From Streptomyces caniferus (GTDB lineage Bacteria > Actinomycetota > Actinomycetes > Streptomycetales > Streptomycetaceae): a stretch of 64,000 bases of DNA. Within the stretch, counting starts at the first letter, position 1. Every line of letters starts with the position of its first letter. The notes beneath the pieces were generated by a model, which was given only the letters and a program-made list of their open reading frames with translations, ran no database searches and was not told the origin of the DNA. The translations under genes and the position numbers were made by a program. Positions 54,665-63,169 of this stretch are shown one piece after another. The stretch lies in NCBI RefSeq assembly GCF_009811555.1, contig NZ_BLIN01000002.1, forward strand, positions 434,001 through 498,000, read 5' to 3'.

Positions 54665-55624
54665 TCAGTCCCCGTTCGTCAGCCCGTCGACCAACTCATC
54701 CGCCGCCCGGTAAGGATCCGTCTCGCCGGAGACGATGCGCTCGGCCAGCGCATCGAGCCGGCGATCGCCGCGAAGGTCACCGATCCGCTCCCGCAGCGCC
54801 GTGACCGCGATCGTCTCGACCTCGTGCGCCGCACGGGAGCGGCGCCGCTCGGCCAGCACGCCGCGCTCCTCCATCCAGGCCCGGTGCTTCTCCAGCGCCT
54901 CGACGACCTCGTCGACCCCCTCGCCCCGCGCCGCGACCGTCTTGACGATCGGCGGCCGCCAGTCCCCCGCCGCCCGGGACTCCCCCAGCCCCAGCATGTG
55001 GTTGAGCTCGCGGGCGGTGGCGTCGGCCCCGTCCCGGTCCGCCTTGTTGACGACGTAGACGTCGCCGATCTCCAGGATTCCGGCCTTGGCCGCCTGGATG
55101 CCGTCGCCCATGCCGGGCGCGAGCAGCACGACGCTCGTATCGGCCTGCGAGGCGATCTCCACCTCGGACTGGCCGACGCCGACCGTCTCGACGAGGACCA
55201 CGTCGCAGCCCGCCGCGTCCAGGACCCGGATCGCCTGCGGCGCGGCCCACGCCAGGCCGCCGAGATGGCCGCGGGTGGCCATCGAGCGGATGTAGACGCC
55301 GGGATCCGAGGCATGCTCGCTCATCCGTACGCGGTCGCCGAGGAGCGCGCCCCCGGAGAACGGCGAGGACGGGTCGACGGCGAGCACGCCGACCCGTTTG
55401 CCCGTCTTGCGGTACGCCGTCACCAGCGCGGACGTGGTGGTGGACTTCCCGACCCCGGGCGAGCCGGTCAGCCCGACCACATAGGCGTTGCCGGTGAGCG
55501 GCGCCAGGGCCGCCATCACCTCGCGCAGCTCCGGTGACGCCCCCTCCACGAGGGAGATCAGCCGGGCCACGGCCCTCGGCCGGCCCTGCCGTGCCTGCTC
55601 CACCAGCTGTGGGACGTCCACCAT
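54665..55624 (-). CDS. meaB: MeaB-type GTPase chaperone of B12-dependent mutases
   Basis: 319 residues, ATG at 55624. G3E-family GTPase: P-loop GLTGSPGVGKSTT, switch region VDPSSPFSGGALLGDRVRM, Walker B/G3 LVETVGVGQSEVEIA, G4 NKADRDGAD. MeaB/ArgK proteins load and protect the coenzyme B12 of methylmalonyl- or isobutyryl-CoA mutase. In this window the client could be IcmA, or the methylmalonyl-CoA mutase encoded elsewhere. It follows the thiolase gene by 73 bases in the same direction. Confidence 0.94.
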   Translation of the reverse strand: MVDVPQLVEQARQGRPRAVARLISLVEGASPELREVMAALAPLTGNAYVVGLTGSPGVGKSTTTSALVTAYRKTGKRVGVLAVDPSSPFSGGALLGDRVRMSEHASDPGVYIRSMATRGHLGGLAWAAPQAIRVLDAAGCDVVLVETVGVGQSEVEIASQADTSVVLLAPGMGDGIQAAKAGILEIGDVYVVNKADRDGADATARELNHMLGLGESRAAGDWRPPIVKTVAARGEGVDEVVEALEKHRAWMEERGVLAERRRSRAAHEVETIAVTALRERIGDLRGDRRLDALAERIVSGETDPYRAADELVDGLTNGD

Positions 55625-55697
55625 CGCCGCTCGGCTCCTTCGGTTCGCTCGTCCGCGAATCGGCCCGCCCGTACGCGTGTCCGCGTACGGGTCCCGC

Positions 55698-56909
55698 TTA
55701 CTTACCCGGTACGCGAATGATCAGCGCGTCGCCCTGACCACCGCCACCACAGAGCGCGGCGGCACCCACGCCGCCGCCCCGCCGGCGCAGCTCCAGCGCG
55801 AGGTGCAGCACGATGCGGGCTCCGGACATCCCGATCGGGTGACCCAGCGCAATGGCGCCGCCGTTGACATTCACCTTTTCCGGGGACACCCCCAGGTCCT
55901 TCATCGACTGCACGGCGACGGCCGCGAAGGCCTCGTTGATCTCGATCAGGTCAAGATCGTCGACGGTCAGCCCGTCCTTGCCCAGCGCGTGGTTGATCGC
56001 GTTGGACGGCTGCGACTGGAGCGAGTTGTCGGGGCCGGCGACATTGCCGTGGGCGCCGATCTCCGCGATCCATTCGAGGCCGAGCTCCTCGGCCTTGGCC
56101 TTGCTCATGACGACGACCGCGGCGGCGCCGTCGGAGATCTGCGAGGAGGTGCCGGCGGTGATCGTGCCGTCCTTGGCGAAGGCCGGACGGAGCTTGCCGA
56201 GCGACTCCGCGGTGGTCTCGGCGCGGATGCCCTCGTCCTTGCTGAAGACGACCGGCTCGCCCTTGCGCTGCGGGATCTCCACGGGGGTGATCTCGGCCTC
56301 GAAGAGCCCGTTCTTCTGGGCGGCGGCGGCCCGCTGATGGGAGCGCGCCGCGACCTCGTCCTGCTCCGGACGGGCGATGCCCAAACGGGTGTTGTGCTTC
56401 TCGGTCGACTCGCCCATCGCGACGCCTTCGTAGGCGTCCGTGAGGCCGTCGTGGGCCATCGCGTCGAGCATCTCGACGGCGCCGTACTTGAAGCCCTCAC
56501 GGGACTTCGGGAGCAGGTGCGGGGCGTTGGTCATGGACTCCTGGCCGCCGGCGACGACGACGTCGAACTCACCCGCGCGGATGAGCTGGTCGGCCAGCGC
56601 GATGGCGTCGAGCCCGGAGAGGCAGACCTTGTTGACGGTCAGCGCGGGGACGTTCATGGGGATACCGGCCTTGACCGCGGCCTGGCGTGCCGGGATCTGC
56701 CCTGCCCCGGCCTGGAGCACCTGGCCCATGATCACGTACTGCACCTGGTCGCCGCCGATGCCCGCCCGGTCCAGTGCCGCCTTGATCGCGACGGCGCCCA
56801 GGTCGGCGCCGGAGAAGGTCCGCAGGGATCCCAGGAGCCGCCCCATGGGGGTGCGCGCTCCCGCCACGATCACTGAGGTGCTGCCGTTCGTGCCGTTCGT
56901 TGCAGACAT
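55698..56909 (-). CDS. Acetyl-CoA C-acetyltransferase (thiolase)
   Basis: 403 residues, ATG at 56909. Condenses two acetyl-CoA to acetoacetyl-CoA or cleaves beta-ketoacyl-CoA. Active-site Cys96 in [33 protein letters not shown] with the catalytic His, and C-terminal [13 protein letters not shown]. Biosynthetic-type length. With epimerase and MeaB beside it and icmA further off, it fits a C4/propionyl-CoA carbon route (butyryl-CoA and ethylmalonyl-CoA metabolism); this pathway link is inferred. Confidence 0.95.
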   Translation of the reverse strand: MSATNGTNGSTSVIVAGARTPMGRLLGSLRTFSGADLGAVAIKAALDRAGIGGDQVQYVIMGQVLQAGAGQIPARQAAVKAGIPMNVPALTVNKVCLSGLDAIALADQLIRAGEFDVVVAGGQESMTNAPHLLPKSREGFKYGAVEMLDAMAHDGLTDAYEGVAMGESTEKHNTRLGIARPEQDEVAARSHQRAAAAQKNGLFEAEITPVEIPQRKGEPVVFSKDEGIRAETTAESLGKLRPAFAKDGTITAGTSSQISDGAAAVVVMSKAKAEELGLEWIAEIGAHGNVAGPDNSLQSQPSNAINHALGKDGLTVDDLDLIEINEAFAAVAVQSMKDLGVSPEKVNVNGGAIALGHPIGMSGARIVLHLALELRRRGGGVGAAALCGGGGQGDALIIRVPGK

Positions 56910-57046
56910 GCGGTGCGGCCTTCCTTTGCAGGGAAGTTAACGAGGGTTCCCGTCAATGTACTGAGCGGTACGCGCCGGGTCACCGGCAAGGAGGTGTGAT
57001 CGCGCGCACGTTGCGTAACCAGCCATGCGAGGGGTGCACTGGAGCC

Positions 57047-57487
57047 ATGCTGACGCGAATCGACCACATCGGGATCGCCTGTTTCGACCTCGACAAGACT
57101 GTCGAGTTCTACCGTGCCACGTACGGCTTCGAGGTGTTCCACACCGAGGTCAACGAGGAGCAGGGAGTCCGGGAAGCCATGATCAAGATCAACGGGACGT
57201 CGGACGGCGGCGCCTCGTATCTGCAGCTCCTGGAGCCCACCCGCGAGGACTCCGCGGTGGGCAAGTGGCTTGCCAAGAACGGCGAGGGGGTGCACCACAT
57301 CGCCTTCGGCACCGCGGACGTGGACGAGGACTCCGAGGCCATCCGCGGCAAGGGCGTCCGGGTCCTCTACGACGAGCCCAGGACGGGTTCGATGGGGTCG
57401 CGGATCACCTTCCTGCACCCCAAGGATTGTCACGGTGTGCTCACCGAACTCGTCACCGCGGCGCCCGCCACCTCCGAAGAGCACTGA
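57047..57487 (+). CDS. mce: Methylmalonyl-CoA epimerase
   Basis: 146 residues from ATG 57047. Interconverts (R)- and (S)-methylmalonyl-CoA. Vicinal-oxygen-chelate fold of two modules: LTRIDHIGIACFDLDKTVEFY with metal ligand His7, GEGVHHIAFGTADVD with the second His, and HPKDCHGVLTELV with the Glu ligand near the end. The nearest SD-like GGAG is only 2 bases from the ATG; a better GAGGGG lies about 13 bases upstream. Divergent from the thiolase gene. Works beside the B12 mutases served by MeaB. Confidence 0.94.
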   Translation: MLTRIDHIGIACFDLDKTVEFYRATYGFEVFHTEVNEEQGVREAMIKINGTSDGGASYLQLLEPTREDSAVGKWLAKNGEGVHHIAFGTADVDEDSEAIRGKGVRVLYDEPRTGSMGSRITFLHPKDCHGVLTELVTAAPATSEEH

Positions 57488-57497
57488 CCTTCACCTT

Positions 57498-57529
57498 CCC
57501 CGGCCGGTAGAGTGCAGCTTCGGCCGGGG
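57498..57529 (+). terminator. Hairpin between mce and scy
   Basis: CCCCGGCCG (57498-57506) with CGGCCGGGG (57521-57529) and a 14-base loop, 10 bases after the mce stop. No T-tract. Confidence 0.6.
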
Positions 57530-57695
57530 TAAGGGAGTGGGGCTCGGTCCATACTCTGCCGATGATCTGACACCATTTCTTCGGAAGGGTCAGCTCCGAG
57601 GGGCGCGAGTCCGGTACGACGTGACGTGTACGGGACGAGCGCCGCAGTACCGGAGACGGCCGCCACCATGACCAGGGGACGGATGGGACCGCGCA

Positions 57696-60600
57696 GTGCG
57701 GGGCAACGACCGCTACGAGGCTGACGACCACCTCTCGCAGTTCGAGGCCGAGATGGAGCGGCTGAAGAGCGAGCGGGACAAGGCCGTCCAGCACGCCGAC
57801 GACCTCGGCTACCAGGTCGAGGTGCTGCGCGCCAAGCTCCATGAGGCGCGCCGCAACCTCGCGACCCGTCCTGCCTACGACAACGTCAGTCATCAGGCCG
57901 AGCAGCTGCTGCGCAATGCGCAGATCCAGGCGGACCAACTGCGCACGGACGCCGAGCGCGAGCTGCGCGAGGCGCGGGCACAGACCCAGCGGCTGCTGCA
58001 GGAGCAGGCCGAGCGGCAGTCCCGGCTGGAGGCCGAGCTGCACGCCGAGGCCGTCACCCGGCGCCAGCGGCTCGACGAGGAGCTCAACGAGCGCCGGCAG
58101 ACCGTCGAGTCGCACGTCAACGAGAACGTCGCCTGGGCCGAACAGCTGCGTGCCCGGACGGAGTCACAGGCCCGCCGGCTGATGGAGGAATCCCGCCGGG
58201 AGGCCGAGCAGGCGCTGTCGGCCGCGCGGGACGAGGCCCAGCGGCTGGCCGAACGCGCCCGTGAACGGCTCGGCACCGCGGCCGAAGAGGCCCGCACCGA
58301 AGCGGAAAGCATCCTGCGCCGCGCCCGCACGGACGCCGAGCGACTGCTGAACGCCGCCTCCAACCAGGCCCAGGAGGCCACCGATCAGGCCGAGCAGCTG
58401 CGCACCAGCGTCGGCACCGAATCGGAGGAGGCCCGCCGCCAGGCCGCGGAGCTGACCCGCACCGCCGAGGCCCGCGTCCAGGAGGCGGACAAGGCGCTGC
58501 GCGACGCGCGCGCCGAGGCCGAGAAGCTGGTCGAGGAGGCGCAGCAGAGCGCCACCAAGCGGCTGACGGCGGCCGAGTCGGACAACGAGCAGCGCACCCG
58601 TACGGCCAAGGCGGAGATCGCCCGGCTGGTGGGTGAGGCCACCAAGGACGCCGAGGCGCTCAAGGCCGAGGCCGAGCAACTGCGCGAGGACGCCCGTACG
58701 GAGGCCGACCGGCTGATCGCCGAGGCCCAGGAGGCCGCCCGTTCGCAGGCGTCGGAGGACGCCGCGGCCCAGCTGGCGAAGGCCGCCCGCACCGCCGAGG
58801 AGGTCCTGAACAAGGCCTCGGAGGACGCCAAGGCCACCACCAAGGCGGCCGCGGAGGAAGCCGAACGCCTGCGCAGCGAGGCCGAGTCCGAGGCGGACCG
58901 GCTGCGCGAAGAGGCCCATGACACCGCCGCCCAGCTCAAGGGCGCGGCGAAGGACGACACCAAGGAGTACCGCGCCAAGACCGCCGAACTCCAGGAGGAG
59001 GCACGGCGGCTGCGCGGCGAGGCGGAGCAGCTGCGCGCGGACGCGGTCGCCGAGGGCGAGCGGATCCGCAGCGAGGCCCGCCGGGAGGCGGTCCAGCAGA
59101 TCGAGGAGGCGGCCGGGTCCGCCGAGGAGCTGCTGGGCAAGGCCAAGGCCGATGCCGAGGAGACCCGTTCGGGCGCCGTCGCGGAGAGCGAGCGGGTGCG
59201 GACGGAGGCCATCGAGCGGGCCACCGCGCTGCGCCGGCAGGCCGAGGAGGCCCTGGAGCGGGCCCGGTCGGAGGCCGAGGAGCTGCTGACCGAGGGCGCC
59301 CAGGCCGCGGAGATGGTGACCACCGAGGCCGAGGAGTCCGCCGCCCGGCTGCGCGTGGCGGCCGAAGAGGCCGCGGAGGAGCTGCGGACCGGCGCGCAGA
59401 CCGAGCTGGACCGGCTGCACAGCGAGGCGCGGGACAAGGTCGCCGCCGCCGAGGAGTCGCTGCGCCACGCCCGCGCGGAGGCGGAGGGGCTGCGCCGGGA
59501 GACGCAGGAGGAGGCGGCCCGCCTCAAGGCGGAGTCCGCCGAGCGGCGCCGGATGCTGACGCAGCAGGCCGAGGAGGAGGCCGAGCGGCTGCGCACCGAG
59601 GCCGCGTCCGACGCCTCGTCGGCACGTGCCGAGGCCGAGTCGGTGGCGGCACGGCTGCGCACCGAGGCGTCGGCCGAGGCGGAGCGGCTGAAGTCGGAGG
59701 CGCAGGAGACCGCGGACCGGGTGCGCGCCGAGGCCGCGACGGCCGCGGAGCGCACGGGCGCGGAAGCCGCGCAGGCGCTGGCCGCTGCCCAGGAGGAGGC
59801 CGCGCGGCGGCGCCGGGAGGCCGAGCAGCTGCTGGGCGAGGCCCGCGAGGAGGCCCACCAGGAGCGGACCGCGGCGCGCGAGCAGAGCGAGGAGTTGCTG
59901 GCGTCGGCCCGTACGCGGGTGGGCGAGGCGCAGGAGGAAGCCGAGCGGCTGGTCGAGGAGGCGGACCGGCGCGCTGGCGAGCTGGTGGCGACCGCCGAGC
60001 AGACCGCACAGCAGGTGCGGGACGCGGTCGCGGGGCTGCACGAGCAGGCCGGCGAGGAGATCGCCGGGCTGCGGTCGGCGGCCGAGCACGCCGCGGAGCG
60101 CACCAAGGCCGAGGCGCAGGACGAGGCGGACCGGGTCCGCAAGGACGCCTACGACGAGCGCGAGCGCGCCTCCCAGGACGCGGCGCGGGCGCGGCAGGAG
60201 GCCCAGGAGGCCACGGAGGCCGCGAAGGCACTGGCGGAGCGGGCGGTTTCCGAGGCCATCGAGGAAGCCGAGGCGCTCCGCACGGAAGCGGCCGGTGTCC
60301 TCGACGAGGCACGCCGGGACGCCAATACGGCGCGCGCGGAGGCCGCCGAGCAGGCCGACCGGCTGCTGGCGGAGGCGACCGCCCAGGCCGAGAAGCTGGT
60401 CGCGGACGCCACGGCGAAGGCACAGCAGCTGCGTACCGACGCCTCGGACGCACTGGCCGCGGGCGAGCAGGACGCGGCGCGGGCCCGTGCGGAGGCGCGC
60501 AACGACGCGAACCGGATGCGTGCGGACGCCGCGGAGCAGGCCGACCGCCTGGTCACCGAGGCCCGCGCGGAGGCCGAACGGATCGTCACCGAGGCGACCG

Positions 60601-61946
60601 AGCTGACCTCGTCGGCGCAGGACGACGCGGACCGTACGGTCCAGGAGGCCCAGCAGACCGCCGAGCGGCTGCGGGCCGAGGGCGAGCAGCAGGCGCAGTC
60701 CCTGGTGGCGGAGGCGACCGAGGCGTCGGAGCGGCTGCGGGCCGAGGCGGCCGAGGTGCTGGAGAAGGCCCGTCTGGACGCCGAGCAGACCGGCGACCAG
60801 GCGCGCGAGGCGGCCAACAAGACGCGTTCGGACGCCGCGGAGCAGGCCGACCAGCTGATGTCGGAGGCCGCGAGCGAGGCGGAGCGGCTGCGCGCGGAGG
60901 CGGCGGAGACGACCGCGGACGCCGAGCGGGACGCGGACCGTACCCGGGCCGATGCCCGGGAGCAGGCGGACCGCATGACGGCGACGGCCACCGCGGAGGC
61001 GGACCGGCTGCGGACGGAGGCGGCCGAGACGGTCACCGCCGCGCAGGAGCACGCCAACCGCACCCGCAGCGAGTCCGCGAAGGTCAAGGAGGACGCCGAG
61101 GCGGCCGCCGAGCGGACCCGGACGCAGGCACAGCAGGAGGCGGACCAGCTCCTCGACGAGGCGCGGAAGGACGCCGCCAAGCGCCGCGGGGACGCGGCCG
61201 AGCAGGCGGACCAACTCATCGCCAAGGCCCAGGAGGAGGCGCTGAAGGCCGCCACCGCCGCCGAGGAGCAGGCCGACACGATGGTCGGTGCGGCCCGCAA
61301 GGAGGCCGACCGGCTCCTCGCGGAGGCGACGTCCGACGGCAATGCGCGGGTGGAGAAGGCGCGTACCGACGCGAACACCCTGCTGGAAGAGGCCCGCGGT
61401 GACGCCACGGGCATCCGGGAGCGCGCCGAGGAGCTGCGCCAGCGGATCGAGTCCGAGGTCGAGGAGCTGCACGAGCGGGCCCGCCGGGAGTCCGCGGAGA
61501 CGATGAAGAACGCCGGCGAGCGGGTCGACAAGCTCATCGCGCAGGCCACCGCCCAGCAGGTGGAGGCCGAGGAGAAGGCCGACCGGATGGTGTCGGACGC
61601 GAACAGCGAGGCGAGCAAGGTCCGGATCTCGGCGGTGAAGAAGGCCGAGGGCCTGATCAAGGAGGCCGAGAACAAGAAGGCCGCGGCGGTGCGCGACGCG
61701 GAGCGGATGCGCACCGAGGCCGAGGCCGAGGCCACCCGGATCGTGGACGAGGGCAAGCGGGAGCTGGAGGTCCTGGTGCGCCGGCGCGAGGACATCAACG
61801 CCGAAATCTCCCGCGTCCAGGACGTACTGGAAGCCCTGGAATCGTTCGAGACACCCGGCGGAAACGGGGAGGGCAAAGGCGGCGGGGTGAAGGCGGCCGC
61901 GGGCGCGGGGGCAACTCGTTCGAGTGGCAAGCAGTCTGAAGGGTAG
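57696..61946 (+). CDS. scy: Scy, polar-growth coiled-coil scaffold
   Basis: 1416 residues, longer than the roughly 1330 I recall for S. coelicolor Scy. GTG 57696; N-terminus RGNDRYEADDHLSQFEAEMERLKSERDKAVQHADDLGYQVEVLRAKLHEARR (read in parts) matches that protein. Almost the whole chain is Ala/Glu/Arg/Asp-rich coiled coil built of imperfect repeats such as AAEQADRLLAEA; relatives have a 51-residue hendecad/heptad pattern. A short C-terminal segment (LVRRREDINAEISRVQDVLEAL) resembles the FilP C-terminus, then a Gly/Ser tail. Scy organises the tip-organising centre with DivIVA and FilP at hyphal tips. No membrane segment. The repetitive DNA invites recombination and assembly error. Confidence 0.95.
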   Translation: MRGNDRYEADDHLSQFEAEMERLKSERDKAVQHADDLGYQVEVLRAKLHEARRNLATRPAYDNVSHQAEQLLRNAQIQADQLRTDAERELREARAQTQRLLQEQAERQSRLEAELHAEAVTRRQRLDEELNERRQTVESHVNENVAWAEQLRARTESQARRLMEESRREAEQALSAARDEAQRLAERARERLGTAAEEARTEAESILRRARTDAERLLNAASNQAQEATDQAEQLRTSVGTESEEARRQAAELTRTAEARVQEADKALRDARAEAEKLVEEAQQSATKRLTAAESDNEQRTRTAKAEIARLVGEATKDAEALKAEAEQLREDARTEADRLIAEAQEAARSQASEDAAAQLAKAARTAEEVLNKASEDAKATTKAAAEEAERLRSEAESEADRLREEAHDTAAQLKGAAKDDTKEYRAKTAELQEEARRLRGEAEQLRADAVAEGERIRSEARREAVQQIEEAAGSAEELLGKAKADAEETRSGAVAESERVRTEAIERATALRRQAEEALERARSEAEELLTEGAQAAEMVTTEAEESAARLRVAAEEAAEELRTGAQTELDRLHSEARDKVAAAEESLRHARAEAEGLRRETQEEAARLKAESAERRRMLTQQAEEEAERLRTEAASDASSARAEAESVAARLRTEASAEAERLKSEAQETADRVRAEAATAAERTGAEAAQALAAAQEEAARRRREAEQLLGEAREEAHQERTAAREQSEELLASARTRVGEAQEEAERLVEEADRRAGELVATAEQTAQQVRDAVAGLHEQAGEEIAGLRSAAEHAAERTKAEAQDEADRVRKDAYDERERASQDAARARQEAQEATEAAKALAERAVSEAIEEAEALRTEAAGVLDEARRDANTARAEAAEQADRLLAEATAQAEKLVADATAKAQQLRTDASDALAAGEQDAARARAEARNDANRMRADAAEQADRLVTEARAEAERIVTEATELTSSAQDDADRTVQEAQQTAERLRAEGEQQAQSLVAEATEASERLRAEAAEVLEKARLDAEQTGDQAREAANKTRSDAAEQADQLMSEAASEAERLRAEAAETTADAERDADRTRADAREQADRMTATATAEADRLRTEAAETVTAAQEHANRTRSESAKVKEDAEAAAERTRTQAQQEADQLLDEARKDAAKRRGDAAEQADQLIAKAQEEALKAATAAEEQADTMVGAARKEADRLLAEATSDGNARVEKARTDANTLLEEARGDATGIRERAEELRQRIESEVEELHERARRESAETMKNAGERVDKLIAQATAQQVEAEEKADRMVSDANSEASKVRISAVKKAEGLIKEAENKKAAAVRDAERMRTEAEAEATRIVDEGKRELEVLVRRREDINAEISRVQDVLEALESFETPGGNGEGKGGGVKAAAGAGATRSSGKQSEG

Positions 61947-62059
61947 CCACTCAAATGAGGGGTCATTCTCCAGATCAAACGGGCAATGACTCGATGACAC
62001 GCCGTTGTGACCCCTAGGATTCTCCTTATCACCTCACCGGTCTCTTCGACAGGAACCCC

Positions 62060-62998
62060 ATGAGCGACACTTCCTCCCCCTTCGGCTTCGAGCTCGTGCG
62101 GCGTGGGTACGACCGCGGTCAGGTGGATGACCGCATTACGAAGCTCGTCGCGGACCGCGACAGCGCGCTGGCCCGCATCACGTCGCTGGAAAAGCGGATC
62201 GAGGAGTTGCACCTCGAAACGCAGAACGCCCAGGCGCAGGTCAATGACGCCGAACCGTCCTACGCGGGCCTGGGTGCGCGCGTGGAGAAGATCCTCCGTC
62301 TCGCCGAGGAAGAGGCGAAGGATCTGCGCGAGGAGGCCCGCCGGGCCGCCGAGCAGCACCGTGAGCTGGCAGAGTCGGCCGCCCAGCAGGTCCGCAACGA
62401 CGCCGAGCAGTTCGCCACCGACCGGAAGGCGAAGGCGGAGGACGAGGGCGCCCGGATCGTCGAGAAGGCCAAGGGCGAGGCCGCCACGCTGCGCTCCGAG
62501 GCCCAGAAGGACGCGCAGTCCAAGCGCGAGGAGGCGGACTCCCTCTTCGAGGAGACCCGCGCCAAGGCGGCGCAGGCCGCGGCCGACTTCGAGACCAACC
62601 TCGCCAAGCGCCGTGAGCAGTCCGAGCGCGACCTGGCCTCGCGTCAGGCCAAGGCCGAGAAGCGGCTCGCGGAGATCGAGCACCGCGCCGAGCAGCTCCG
62701 CCTGGAGGCCGAGAAGCTGCGGACGGACGCGGAGCGCCGGGCCCGCCAGACGGTGGAGACCGCGCAGCGTCAGGCCGAGGACATCGTGGCGGACGCCAAC
62801 GCGAAGGCGGATCGTATCCGCAGCGAATCCGAGCGCGAGCTGGCGGCGCTGACCAACCGCCGCGACTCGATCAACGCCCAGCTGACCAACGTCCGCGAGA
62901 TGCTGGCCACGCTCACCGGCGCGGCGGTGGCCGCGGCCGGCGCCCCCGGCGAGGACGAGACCGCATCCCGCGGCGTCCCCGCCCAGCAGACCCGCTGA
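62060..62998 (+). CDS. filP: FilP, intermediate-filament-like coiled-coil protein
   Basis: 312 residues, ATG 62060 preceded by AGGAA. Cytoskeletal protein that gives hyphae stiffness and interacts with DivIVA and Scy. The N-terminus (GFELVRRGYDRGQVDDRI) resembles the DivIVA membrane-targeting start. Coiled coil from about 35 to 285 with a short break near NDAEPSYAGLGARVEK, and a C-terminal motif LAALTNRRDSINAQLTNVREMLATL shared with Scy. It follows scy by 113 bases; a terminator follows. Confidence 0.95.
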   Translation: MSDTSSPFGFELVRRGYDRGQVDDRITKLVADRDSALARITSLEKRIEELHLETQNAQAQVNDAEPSYAGLGARVEKILRLAEEEAKDLREEARRAAEQHRELAESAAQQVRNDAEQFATDRKAKAEDEGARIVEKAKGEAATLRSEAQKDAQSKREEADSLFEETRAKAAQAAADFETNLAKRREQSERDLASRQAKAEKRLAEIEHRAEQLRLEAEKLRTDAERRARQTVETAQRQAEDIVADANAKADRIRSESERELAALTNRRDSINAQLTNVREMLATLTGAAVAAAGAPGEDETASRGVPAQQTR

Positions 62999-63050
62999 AC
63001 CTCCCCCGGCCCACGCCGGGTGGTGCCCCCTCGCAGGTTTCGAACCGGTC

Positions 63051-63101
63051 CGCACCGCGCCCCCGTACCGCCCCTCTGTGGCGGCGCGGGGGCGCGGTGC
63101 G
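63051..63101 (+). terminator. Terminator after filP
   Basis: Fifteen-base perfect stem CGCACCGCGCCCCCG (63051-63065) with CGGGGGCGCGGTGCG (63087-63101); the loop holds a smaller stem CCGCC/GGCGG (63068-63072 with 63080-63084). Confidence 0.85.
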
Positions 63102-63169
63102 TACGGGGGGTCAGCCGGGCGGCCCCGCCCCGGTGGCAGGGGCCACGGAGCGCGCCTAGCGTGCTGTAC

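Noticed and set aside
53970..54713. Overlapping frames on both strands with similar peptides (RSLRSCGR and similar)
   Set aside because: The similarity between strands is explained by the inverted 117-base elements; none has a start with ribosome site or a protein family.
62005..62030. TTGTGA ... TAGGAT / TTATCA before filP as a promoter
   Set aside because: Spacings between the boxes are 4 and 14 bases, outside the usual range, so no promoter was called.
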